From assembly GCA_029550345.1 (NCBI GenBank), contig JAKPHK010000115.1, forward strand, positions 1-46,625: a DNA stretch of 46,625 nucleotides. Reading direction: 5' to 3'. Both the position numbers and the translations under genes were made by a program. The DNA comes from Pseudomonadota bacterium (GTDB taxonomy: Bacteria > Pseudomonadota > Alphaproteobacteria > Sphingomonadales > Sphingomonadaceae). Shown piece after piece: positions 6,891 through 14,208 of the stretch. Each line of letters begins with the position of its first letter. The first letter of the stretch is position 1. The notes beneath the pieces are model-generated. The model saw nothing but the letters and a program-made list of their open reading frames with translations. It was not told the origin of the DNA and ran no database searches.

Positions 6891-9800
6891 TCAAGATTGA
6901 GATCGCATGTCGGCAACGAAGTCCGATACGGGCCGAACGCCACTGATATGGAGCCGATCTCGGGCGCGAGTGCAGGCAACATAGAAGAGATGCCGTTCGG
7001 TCTCGAAAACCTCCTTCAACTCATCTTCGTCGGTTGCTTCATCGACGCGGGCTTGCAATGGGAGCGCTTCATCATCGCAGGCCATGACCACCACCATCTT
7101 GAACTCCAGCCCTTTGGCGAAGTGCATGGTGCCGATGGAAACACAATCTCCGAACTCGTCCGCACGCTCAGTCAACTGACGTCCGTCAAGCCCAGCCGCA
7201 GTCACTGCCGCACGGCTGCGCGAGAGGTATTCGCTTGATCGAACAAAGATACCGATCTCCCCGGCGCTGATCCCTTCTTCAATGGCTGCCCTCAGCAGGT
7301 TCGAGACCTGCTCGATTTCGTCAGTCTCGTCTGTGCACTCGGCAACGGTGGGGGCAGGTCCCTCGAATATAGATTGTGCGCCTGTGCGGTCATCTTCGAT
7401 ACCGTCCACGTCCCGCACCTTCTGCGGAAGCAACAGATCGGCGGCCTCCCTGATCTGGCGGGACGTGCGGTAGTTGATCCGCAGGCTCGACGACCGCCCC
7501 CTGACATCGATCCCCAGATTGAGCCACGAAAACGGTAGCTGGAAAATCCGCTGACCAAGGTCACCCGCGAAGAATAGCGCATTCGGCCCGCTTGCCAGCG
7601 CTGCCATCATCCGCAGTTCGGCGACGCCCAAATCTTGCGCCTCATCGACAATGACGTGCGAAAAGGGAGGACGCTCCGCCGAAGCGAACGCGCGCTCCAC
7701 GGCAGCGAAAAGCTGGGAAAGTGTTAGGAGGCCCCTGCTGGCAAGGGCTGCCCTTGCCGCCTCGAAGACCGGCCACATGTTCTCGCGCTGCTTTGACCCA
7801 AGTCGGTTACGCCGCCCAATCCTTGGCACCGAGGCATAGCTTTCAAGGTCAGGAAGGTTCCAAGCATCTACGACGTTCCGCCACTCACCGACAACAAAGC
7901 GTGGCGGCAAATCGGCATATCCCAAATCGGAAATCGCCCGTTCGATTGCGGCCTGCTGCACGTCAGGGGCCGCAATGACCGGCTTGACGATGACTGGCTT
8001 GGCCGTGAAATCGAACGGGATGCCGAGCACATCGGCATATTCGACATCGAACAGGCCCTGCTCGTTCAACTCGTATGACTGGCGGCGCAGGCCGCGCCCG
8101 ACGACTTGCTCGCACAGCAACTGCGTTCCGAAAGCGCGGACACCAAGGATGTGTGTGACGGTGTTCGCGTCCCAGCCTTCGGTGAGCATCGAGACCGAGA
8201 CGACGCAGCGGATGCTTTCACCCAAGCGGCCAACGCGCCCAACTGTGTTCATCACCTCGCGCAGCAGTTCGGCATCGTCGATGTCGTCCGCTGCCTCGAC
8301 GCGCCCGGTCCGGTCCTGCCGTTCGCGTCGGAACTGCTCAATTTCAGCAGCGGCCATCTTGCGGAAGTCGGCATCTAGTGCCTCGCCGCTTTCAAGCTGG
8401 GCGCTGTCGATCAGCAATGTTGGCGCGCGAGCGATCCGGTTGCCGTGCTCATCGTAGTTGCGGAACAGTTCGAGGTGGCCGCGATGGACGTTCACGAGTT
8501 CACCGTCAGGGTTCGGGCGATCCCAGCCTGAGATGTATTCGTAGATCAGTTTCGACGTGGACGTGTTGTTACACACGACGATGAACACGGGCGGCACCGG
8601 AATGCCCGCACGCCGCCACTCCTCGTGCACCTGCACATAGTGGTTGTAGAGCGCGTCGAGCGCGGTCAGCAGTTGGGTTGGCAACTTGAGCGGATCAAGT
8701 TCTTCGGCCTTCTTCGCACCCTTCTTGGGCATGACCTTGCCAATGTGATCCCACAGCTTGCGGTAGATTGGCATGTCGGCAATCGGCAGATTGTCGGCCA
8801 CCGGGACGCGCGGCAGTTTGACGATGCCGCATTCAATCGCGTCCATCAGTGAGAAATCGCTAACCACCCACGGGAACAGCGTGCCTTCGACATAGCCCGA
8901 TCCGGCGAGGAAGAATGGAGTTGCCGACAGATCATAGACCGCGCGAACGCCGACCTTCTTCTTCAGAGCCTTGATGCCGTTGATCCAAAGGCGCGCGGCC
9001 TCCTTATTCTCCTTCGCCTCAGCCTTGGTATCCGCGTCGTCCAGTTCCTCGACGCTACCTTGTGGGCGCTCCTCATAGCAGTGGTGTGCTTCGTCGTTGA
9101 TGACGACGACATTTTTCATCGACATCAACTCACCGCAGGCGCGCTGGAGCATTTGCCCTTCGCTCTCGATGGTCGTTGGAGCATCGCCCCGGCCTTGAAG
9201 CAGCGCCTTGCCGACTTTGGAGACGTCCATAGTCTCGCGGCGTTTGAATGAGTGGTAATTCGTGATGACCACCTTGGCCTTGGCGATCTCAGGCAACATG
9301 TCAGACGGCACCATGTCACGATGGCGATAGTAATTGTCAGGATCGTCAGGCAGCAGGACACGCAGCCGGTCCTTGATGGTGATGCCGGGGGCGACGATCA
9401 AGAAACCTCGGCTGAAATGGCTGCTGGTCGGGGAGCGCACAGCATTGACCGTCTGCCAAGCGATCAGCATTGCCATGACGGTGGTCTTCCCAGCACCCGT
9501 CGCCATTTTCATGGCAATCCTAAGCAGGTCCGGGCTGGATTGCTGGTTCGCTCCCTCGATGTGCTTCCATAGGTGAGAGTAGCGCTTTTGCGTGCGCGCA
9601 ACTTCAGTCAGCCAGATTACGGTCTCAACGGCCTCGACCTGACAGAAGAAGGGACGGAGGCCCTCGACTACAGTCCGTCGCCAATGATGCAGCAATCGAG
9701 CAGTTGCCGGTGTGACGCCCCAGTCGCGGTCGCTGGGCAACGCGCGCCAAGTTGCCACATGTGCCCGGATTTCGTTGATAATAGGCTTTGGGTTGTATTC

Positions 9801-10028
9801 CTGCTCGGCGTCGGACAGCCCTCCTTCATCATCGAAAACCATCGAAGCCTGTGCGGCCTTGTTCGACCGGCGTTTGGGCTTGGGAACAGGCGTGATGAAA
9901 TCGCAAGGCCGCCGCCCCAAGATTGGAGGCTGTTCGAGCGGCTGCCCGTCATCATCGAGTGCATGATACCGCGTTGGCGGCTCATACGGCGAGTTAAGAA
10001 TAGGATGATCGAAAAACGACTGTGACAC
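6891..10028 (-). CDS. Chimera: type III Res-like DEAD helicase fused to UvrD-like helicase C-terminus
   Basis: A 1045-residue open frame. Residues 1 to about 690 match Res subunits of type III-like restriction systems: FFDHPILNSPYE at the N-terminus, Walker A TGAGKT (Lys181), DEAH 312-315, LSATPFF, and the motif VI-like QVVGRGLRR. After VIVKPVIAAPDVQ the sequence becomes the later part of a UvrD/Rep helicase: VDEAQD (Asp795), FAGDLGQRIFQ, LRINYRTSRQI, TMHFAKGLEFK and FYVACTRARDRL. The UvrD Walker A is missing, as is the expected C-terminal nuclease of Res. No methyltransferase partner lies in element A. GTG at 10028 has a good GAGGGGA site. The product would have one complete helicase and one defective one; it may be non-functional. 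Confidence 0.75.
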   Translation of the reverse strand: MSQSFFDHPILNSPYEPPTRYHALDDDGQPLEQPPILGRRPCDFITPVPKPKRRSNKAAQASMVFDDEGGLSDAEQEYNPKPIINEIRAHVATWRALPSDRDWGVTPATARLLHHWRRTVVEGLRPFFCQVEAVETVIWLTEVARTQKRYSHLWKHIEGANQQSSPDLLRIAMKMATGAGKTTVMAMLIAWQTVNAVRSPTSSHFSRGFLIVAPGITIKDRLRVLLPDDPDNYYRHRDMVPSDMLPEIAKAKVVITNYHSFKRRETMDVSKVGKALLQGRGDAPTTIESEGQMLQRACGELMSMKNVVVINDEAHHCYEERPQGSVEELDDADTKAEAKENKEAARLWINGIKALKKKVGVRAVYDLSATPFFLAGSGYVEGTLFPWVVSDFSLMDAIECGIVKLPRVPVADNLPIADMPIYRKLWDHIGKVMPKKGAKKAEELDPLKLPTQLLTALDALYNHYVQVHEEWRRAGIPVPPVFIVVCNNTSTSKLIYEYISGWDRPNPDGELVNVHRGHLELFRNYDEHGNRIARAPTLLIDSAQLESGEALDADFRKMAAAEIEQFRRERQDRTGRVEAADDIDDAELLREVMNTVGRVGRLGESIRCVVSVSMLTEGWDANTVTHILGVRAFGTQLLCEQVVGRGLRRQSYELNEQGLFDVEYADVLGIPFDFTAKPVIVKPVIAAPDVQQAAIERAISDLGYADLPPRFVVGEWRNVVDAWNLPDLESYASVPRIGRRNRLGSKQRENMWPVFEAARAALASRGLLTLSQLFAAVERAFASAERPPFSHVIVDEAQDLGVAELRMMAALASGPNALFFAGDLGQRIFQLPFSWLNLGIDVRGRSSSLRINYRTSRQIREAADLLLPQKVRDVDGIEDDRTGAQSIFEGPAPTVAECTDETDEIEQVSNLLRAAIEEGISAGEIGIFVRSSEYLSRSRAAVTAAGLDGRQLTERADEFGDCVSIGTMHFAKGLEFKMVVVMACDDEALPLQARVDEATDEDELKEVFETERHLFYVACTRARDRLHISGVRPVSDFVADMRSQS

Positions 10029-10198
10029 GCAAGTTCCCCTCGACCTGCCCTGTATTGATGAGTGGGGCTACAATCACAAGGCCGCGAACCTCCGAATTGA
10101 CAACAAAAGTGCGCCATATCGACCCGCCCGCCATGAAGCAGCTCAATCGCCGAACGAGGCAGTGTCCGCTGAGTGACGACCCCTCGCGCCCAACCCTC

Positions 10199-10215
10199 AT
10201 TACCTCTTGCGTAAT
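10199..10215. promoter_or_regulatory. Candidate operator 1 upstream of higB
   Basis: ATTACCTCTTGCGTAAT is an imperfect palindrome with outer arms ATTAC/GTAAT. It has the same length and arms as the perfect site at 10228-10244, 29 bp downstream. It lies in the intergenic region between divergent res-uvrD and higB, suggesting autoregulation by the HigA protein. Confidence 0.5.
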
Positions 10216-10227
10216 CGCTCGTTCATC

Positions 10228-10244
10228 ATTACCTGATAGGTAAT
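10228..10244. promoter_or_regulatory. Candidate operator 2 upstream of higB (perfect palindrome)
   Basis: ATTACCT-GAT-AGGTAAT has perfect 7-bp arms and ends 14 bp before the higB ATG, next to its GGGGAG ribosome site. Binding here would block higB expression, which is the usual mode of HigA-type control. Confidence 0.6.
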
Positions 10245-10258
10245 TCGGGGAGCCGCGC

Positions 10259-10591
10259 ATGGACATCGAATTTGCCTCCAGCAAGCTTCAAAAGGTGCTG
10301 GGGGACGAGAAGAAATTGCAGCAAAATTATGGGGATCGGGCGAAGCCAATCAAGCTTCGGCTCGTTCTCTTGATACAAGCGGAGTGTTTAGCTGATGTTC
10401 CGCATACGCCGCCGCCAAGGCGACATATGTTATCCGAAGACCGGAAAGGGCAATTTGCGGTGGACCTCAAGCATCCGTGGCGTCTCGTCTTCGAGCCGGC
10501 CAACGATCCGCTGCCATTGATGGATGACGGCTCGATTGATCTGACCCGCGTGACCAAGTTGCGCATCATTGAGATTACAGATTACCACTGA
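10259..10591 (+). CDS. higB: HigB-like toxin (RelE/ParE superfamily)
   Basis: A 110-residue protein of the plasmid-maintenance killer group: an N-terminal helix with LQKVLGDEKKLQQNYGD, a central HMLSEDRKGQFAVDLKHPWRLVFEP and a C-terminal KLRIIEITDYH. Members related to HigB cut mRNA on the ribosome. The ATG at 10259 follows a GGGGAG site. The gene is followed after 10 bp by a HigA-ImmA protein, the toxin-first order typical of hig systems. Two palindromes upstream fit autoregulation. It probably stabilises element A, which has no functional integrase of its own, and may also act in phage defence. It is slightly longer than classical HigB (about 92 residues), as is common in this subgroup. Confidence 0.85.
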   Translation: MDIEFASSKLQKVLGDEKKLQQNYGDRAKPIKLRLVLLIQAECLADVPHTPPPRRHMLSEDRKGQFAVDLKHPWRLVFEPANDPLPLMDDGSIDLTRVTKLRIIEITDYH

Positions 10592-10601
10592 GGAGTTGGG
10601 C

Positions 10602-11708
10602 ATGGACAATCTTCAAGTTTCAGACTTCAAGCCGGATTGGTCCATTCACCCCGGCGAAGTGTTGGAAGAGTATGTCGAGGCTTTGGGTTTATCACAGGCT
10701 GAATTTGCTCGTCGGGCCGACCTTACCGCAAAGCTCGTGAACACCATTATCAAGGGCAAGAACCCCGTCGAAGCTAGCACTGCTGTCAATTTGGAACGTG
10801 TGACAGGGATGAAAGCCTACATTTGGACGCGGTTGCAGGATGACTGGGACCTGTCTGTCTCGCGGGCGTCCGAGAGGGCCAAACACGACGAGACCAATGT
10901 AGAGACTTGGCTCGCCAAGTTTCCGCTGAAGGAGCTTATAGGGCGAGGTGTGCTACCAAAGACGGAGGATGTTTTTACGCAGCGAAATGCGCTTCTTTCG
11001 TTCTTCGGAGTGGCAAATGAGAGGGCGTATTCAAATTGGGATGAGAGACTTTCTGTTTGCTACAGGGCCTCACCGACATTTCGTAGCTCAAAAGAGTGTG
11101 TCCGGGTGTGGCTGCAACTCGCCAAGCACGCTGCTGATCAAATGGAAATCGCTCCGTTCAACGGAGACCGCCTTCTTGATGCAGTGAAGGAAATGAGGGC
11201 GCTGACGAACGAAAATGCGGAGATTTTTCAACCTCGGCTTACGAAACTCTGTGCGGCAGCAGGCGTTGCCGTTGTTCCGGTTCCACCATTGAAGGGCACA
11301 AAGCTCAATGGTGCTGCTTTTTGGTTTGCGAAGGACAAGGCGGCTGTTGCTCTTTCCCTTCGGCATAAGACCAACGATCATTTTTGGTTCACACTATTTC
11401 ACGAACTCGGGCACATCTGCTTGCACGGGCGTGACGTGGCCTACGTTGATGACGTCAATTCAAATGACGATGGTGCAGAAACCGAAGCAGATGAATGGGC
11501 TGAAGAGCACCTCGTAGGCCGAGAGAGACTGAAAGCATTTATTGCGTCCGATCCGCGATCAAAGGCCGAGGTGCGTATGTTTGCCCAATCTGTAGGCGTG
11601 CACGCAGGTATAATTGTTGGCATGTTGCAGCATCATAGGGCTCTGCCTTGGTCACACATGAATGATTTGAAAGCGCGATTTGAATTTGTGGATCGTTCAT
11701 CGACTTAA
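10602..11708 (+). CDS. HigA-type antitoxin fused to ImmA/IrrE metallopeptidase
   Basis: A 368-residue protein. Residues about 12-75 form a HigA-like helix-turn-helix (HPGEVLEEYVEALGLSQAEFARRADLTAK, then NTIIKGKNPVEAST). A middle region of unknown structure follows, and at about 225-345 a zinc-peptidase domain with HELGH (267-271) and a downstream EADEWAEEHL that should supply the third ligand. Fusions of this kind occur as antitoxins for HigB-like toxins. The HTH would bind toxin and operator; the peptidase may trigger its own inactivation or that of another repressor, but this is inference. The ATG at 10602 has GAGGAG seven bases upstream. Codon use is AT-richer than in most of the window. 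Confidence 0.85.
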   Translation: MDNLQVSDFKPDWSIHPGEVLEEYVEALGLSQAEFARRADLTAKLVNTIIKGKNPVEASTAVNLERVTGMKAYIWTRLQDDWDLSVSRASERAKHDETNVETWLAKFPLKELIGRGVLPKTEDVFTQRNALLSFFGVANERAYSNWDERLSVCYRASPTFRSSKECVRVWLQLAKHAADQMEIAPFNGDRLLDAVKEMRALTNENAEIFQPRLTKLCAAAGVAVVPVPPLKGTKLNGAAFWFAKDKAAVALSLRHKTNDHFWFTLFHELGHICLHGRDVAYVDDVNSNDDGAETEADEWAEEHLVGRERLKAFIASDPRSKAEVRMFAQSVGVHAGIIVGMLQHHRALPWSHMNDLKARFEFVDRSST

Positions 11709-12006
11709 ACTGCTTTCCAATTGGGCCCTTCCCTCGGAAGACGATCTGAAACTTGTCACGCACCCCTCACACAAGGTGTTTTTGCCTATTTGGACGCGAT
11801 CCCGCTGGGGTCTTAGGCTCTTGGTGGATGGATTTCAGCGCAGAACGTCAGAACGAGATCAGCTTCCGGAATGGACGCAGTGACGGTGTTCAAGAGTGAA
11901 TTGAGCGTAGAAGGTCGTATATGAGAGAACCGATTTTCAGGTCTTAACCCTTTGCCACACTGCACACTAGGCTAGGATTTTCGTGCAAACAAAGCACGGA
12001 AATCAC

Positions 12007-12570
12007 ATGAAAATCGGATACGCGCGCACGTCGACAGATCAGCAATCTGCCGGATACGAGGACCAGATCACCCAACTAAAGGCTGTGGGCTGCGAGAAGC
12101 TGTTCGCGGAGCAGATTTCATCGGTGGCAAAGCGCCCTCAGCTAGAGGCCGCGTTGGAGTGGGTGCGCGAAGGTGATGTCCTGATTGTAACCCGCCTCGA
12201 CCGGCTCGCCCGGTCCACCATCGACCTGCTTGCAATCATCGACAGGCTGGAAACCAAGGGCGTCGGCCTTCGCATCCTCGCCTGCGGTGGAAGTGAGGTC
12301 GACACCAAGAGTGCAACCGGCAAAATGCTCGTAACCTTGTTCGGGGCAGTCGCCGAGTTCGAGCGCGCGCTTCTTCACGAACGCATGCGGGCCGGGATCG
12401 CGAAGGCCAAAGCCGAAGGAAAATACCGGGGTCGCGCGCCGACCGCCCGCCGCAGGTTGCCTGAGATGCGCGCCTTGGCGGAACAGGGTCTTCGCCCCCC
12501 TGAGATCGCCGACCGCCTGAGATTGAGCCGTGCGAGCGTATATCGCCTCTTGGCGGAGGACCGAAGTTGA
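12007..12570 (+). CDS. Serine recombinase (resolvase/invertase family)
   Basis: A 187-residue small serine recombinase. The N-terminal catalytic domain starts MKIGYARTSTDQQ with nucleophile Ser9, then VLIVTRLDRLARST with the active-site arginines, and GKMLVTLFGAVAEFERALLHERM leading into helix E. The C-terminus has a compact HTH (GLRPPEIADRLRLSRASVYRLL). Enzymes of this size resolve cointegrates or invert DNA. No paired res or hix sites were recognised nearby. The ATG at 12007 gives the canonical start. The TGA overlaps the TTG of the next small gene, so the three genes 12007-13258 form one operon. The 298 bp before it (11709-12006) hold no gene. Confidence 0.92.
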   Translation: MKIGYARTSTDQQSAGYEDQITQLKAVGCEKLFAEQISSVAKRPQLEAALEWVREGDVLIVTRLDRLARSTIDLLAIIDRLETKGVGLRILACGGSEVDTKSATGKMLVTLFGAVAEFERALLHERMRAGIAKAKAEGKYRGRAPTARRRLPEMRALAEQGLRPPEIADRLRLSRASVYRLLAEDRS

Positions 12571-12758
12571 GCGATCCGCGCGAACTGTTCGTCCGACTGA
12601 CCTGCGAACTGGAAGACCTGTATGGTTTGGCAGTCGAAGGGCAGTCCGCATCGAACGATGCCGCACATCAAGCCGTGCTCGCGAACGAGATTTGCAACGG
12701 GTTGCAACGAAGCGCAGGCATCGTCGAGATGATCGTTCGGATGGTTCAGCCGTCATGA
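12567..12758 (+). CDS. Small protein of unknown function in the recombinase operon
   Basis: A 63-residue frame beginning with TTG, which overlaps the recombinase stop (TTGA). GGAGGA six bases upstream supports translation, and its own stop overlaps the next start (ATGA). The sequence is acidic and helical (SDPRELFVRLTCELEDLYGLAVEGQ, then IVEMIVRMV), with no motif I recognise. The two overlaps and the ribosome site are the main evidence that it is real. Given its place between a recombinase and a zinc-finger protein, it may be an accessory to one of them, but no function can be assigned. Confidence 0.55.
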   Translation: MSDPRELFVRLTCELEDLYGLAVEGQSASNDAAHQAVLANEICNGLQRSAGIVEMIVRMVQPS

Positions 12759-13258
12759 CGATCAGCTTCCCCGATCCGGCCCCTATCGACATCCAGATTG
12801 AGCGACAGGTCGACCAAGCGATCCTCGATGGTTGGCCCCTGCCAAGGTGGGGGTGGGCCATTCCGGGACCATATCAAGGCTCGACAGGTGCTGAGCGAGT
12901 GCTTGGTTGGCAGAAAATGCGTATCGCAGAAATGATGGGGCTACTTGAGCGTCGGCTAGAATGCTCGGGTTGCGGGGCGCAAGCGCATCATCGACACCAA
13001 GAGATTTACCAACGCAGCTTGTTCTGCCCAGCGGTGTGTCGATCCTGCCATTATCGCATCCACAAGCGATTTATGCGGCCACTTGAATGGTCGGAGTTCT
13101 TACAAAGAGAGGTGCTTGAACAATCGTGGCTGTGGTGTCTCCCTGAAGACCCGCTGAACCGGGCGGAGGCCCTTCGCATAGCTGCATCGACCGACTTGCT
13201 TACCGCGCTTCAGTTGCACGCTTCGGATCGGAAAGCAGATCGCAAGGATCGACCTTGA
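12755..13258 (+). CDS. Zinc-binding, HNH-like protein
   Basis: A 167-residue protein. In its middle is CSGCGAQAHHRHQ, then about 15 residues later CPAVCRSCHYRIHKRF: two Cys pairs enclosing a His-His core, with a terminal H-x-x-x-H. This resembles the treble-clef layout of HNH endonucleases, though the central catalytic residues are not clearly placed. The N-terminus (PAPIDIQIERQVDQAILDGWPLPRWGW) is not recognisable. The start ATG overlaps the upstream stop by four bases (ATGA). Its last 59 bases overlap the convergent XRE gene. It could be a nuclease acting with the recombinase or a structural zinc protein. Confidence 0.65.
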   Translation: MTISFPDPAPIDIQIERQVDQAILDGWPLPRWGWAIPGPYQGSTGAERVLGWQKMRIAEMMGLLERRLECSGCGAQAHHRHQEIYQRSLFCPAVCRSCHYRIHKRFMRPLEWSEFLQREVLEQSWLWCLPEDPLNRAEALRIAASTDLLTALQLHASDRKADRKDRP

Positions 13259-13430
13259 GCCGATCAGCCATTCGCTCAATCACGTCGATGGTCGGGCCGC
13301 GCTTCGCTTGTTCAAGATGATTAATGTAGGTCCTGTGAACCCCGACCAACGCGGCGAAGTCATCTTGGGAAAGACCACGTTCAGCGCGAATGCGGCGAAG
13401 GTTCGCGGCAAGGGTTCGGCGTAACGTCAT
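13200..13430 (-). CDS. XRE family transcriptional regulator
   Basis: A 76-residue, single-domain Cro/C1-type HTH: LAANLRRIRAERGLSQDDFAALVGVHRTYINHLEQAKRGPTIDVIERMADRLKVDPCDLL. The recognition helix is VHRTYINHLE. Such small proteins act as dimeric repressors. It starts at ATG 13430 and runs against the recombinase operon, overlapping its last gene by 59 bp. The target may be that operon or an element A control region, but no operator palindrome was found next to it. Similar small regulators accompany restriction-modification genes as C proteins; here no complete RM pair is adjacent. Confidence 0.9.
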   Translation of the reverse strand: MTLRRTLAANLRRIRAERGLSQDDFAALVGVHRTYINHLEQAKRGPTIDVIERMADRLKVDPCDLLSDPKRATEAR

Positions 13431-13569
13431 CCACGAGGATGGACCACATCGTCAAAATTCAGTCACCAGCCGATGGTCTACAAAATGCTTTCTCCGACCC
13501 ACTTGGAAGGGTAGGCTCTGATCGATGAGATTTTGTGCGGCCGAAGGCCGCCGAAGGGGAATTGACGTG

Positions 13570-13947
13570 ATGCTGAATAGAATGTCGATCTTGACCTCGC
13601 TTGCGCTTGCCATTGCTTCTCCTGCAAAGGCCACCGAGGTGCCCTTCACCACCTACATTCGGTGTGACGATGGCAGGGCAAATCCCACCCGGATTGGAAT
13701 TGCATTGAATGAGAAGGCGAACACCGCCTCGATCACCGAATATTACATGGAAGTCGCCGAGGTTACAGCCGTCAGCTTCGGACCGTCCGAGGTAAAGTTC
13801 ACGGTCAGGTTTGCTCCCGGAGCGCAGAAGGTATTCACCGTCTCGCGGCTTGATGCGTCAGTCACAAGCTACGATCTGACATTGAAGTCGACTTGGAAGT
13901 TTCAAGGGTGTGCCATTGCTGAAGCCCCGATCAATCGCGCCTTCTAA
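13570..13947 (+). CDS. Small secreted protein of unknown function
   Basis: A 125-residue protein with a clear Sec signal peptide (MLNRMSILTSLALAIASPAKA, cleavage after the last Ala). The mature part is predicted beta-rich, with two Cys (IRCDDGR and FQGCAIAE) that could form a disulfide. GGGGA lies nine bases before the ATG; a longer upstream frame has no such support. It lies alone between the XRE gene and the right boundary of element A, with a candidate arm-site pair beginning at its stop codon. I do not recognise the family. A secreted cargo protein in a defence-type island may be a fitness trait of the host. Confidence 0.7.
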   Translation: MLNRMSILTSLALAIASPAKATEVPFTTYIRCDDGRANPTRIGIALNEKANTASITEYYMEVAEVTAVSFGPSEVKFTVRFAPGAQKVFTVSRLDASVTSYDLTLKSTWKFQGCAIAEAPINRAF

Positions 13948-13965
13948 CGGACATGGGACGGACAC
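13946..13965. repeat. Element A right paired sites (ACGGACA, 11-bp spacing)
   Basis: AACGGACATGG is followed by GACGGACAC, with the ACGGACA cores at 13947 and 13958, 11 bp apart. It matches the pair at 5326-5346 with the unit order swapped. The second unit begins 55 bp before att repeat 2, the same distance as in element B. Confidence 0.6.
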
Positions 13966-14011
13966 CACATTCAGCGCTGTGTGCAGGGCCGCCAAAGAAT
14001 GGCGGAAAACG

Positions 14012-14057
14012 TGGTGAGCCCTGCTGGGTTCGAACCAGCGACCTACTGATTAAAAGT
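14012..14057 (-). repeat. att repeat 2: 46-bp tRNA-Lys 3' end (A/B boundary)
   Basis: Identical to 5140-5185 and to the 3' portion of the tRNA-Lys gene, matching the latter for one further base (47 bp). It separates element A from element B and would be the inner crossover site for excising either element. Confidence 0.95.
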
Positions 14058-14177
14058 CTGACGATCAAGGCTTGGCTTGTTTTCGCTCAAATGCGCTAGA
14101 TCAGGAAAAATAGGCTATATTTGGACAATTTCCGTCAACCACGCTTTGATAGGCATAGCCGGGATACGCCCTTTTCT

Positions 14178-14198
14178 GCTACCTAGCAGCTACCTAGG
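14178..14198. repeat. Element B left paired sites (GCTACCTAG, 11-bp spacing)
   Basis: GCTACCTAGCA at 14178 is followed by GCTACCTAGG at 14189. A matching pair is at 23855-23875. The left pair lies just before the integrase ATG (14209), so these are candidate arm-type sites that may also repress int. Confidence 0.65.
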
Positions 14199-14208
14199 AG
14201 TAGCAGCG

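Larger units (their letters stand above)
5140..14011. mobile_element. Integrated element A (tRNA-Lys island, rearranged)
   Basis: It is bounded by tRNA-Lys 3' repeats at 5140-5185 and 14012-14057, giving an 8872-bp unit. Contents in order: integrase-RT chimera, Res-UvrD chimera, higB/higA-immA, serine recombinase with a 63-codon gene and an HNH-like gene, XRE regulator, secreted small protein. No capsid, terminase, conjugation or replication genes are seen. The integrase has lost its catalytic domain, so the element cannot excise with its own enzyme. Codon use is visibly less GC-biased than in the core genes. Confidence 0.8.

Noticed and set aside
11680..11883. 67-codon frame after the HigA-ImmA gene
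   Set aside because: It overlaps the end of that gene, has no ribosome site and no recognisable motif.
5140..14057. The tRNA-like repeats at 5140 and 14012 as additional tRNA genes
   Set aside because: Both contain only the 3' half; the D-arm and 5' acceptor strand are missing, so they are att remnants.
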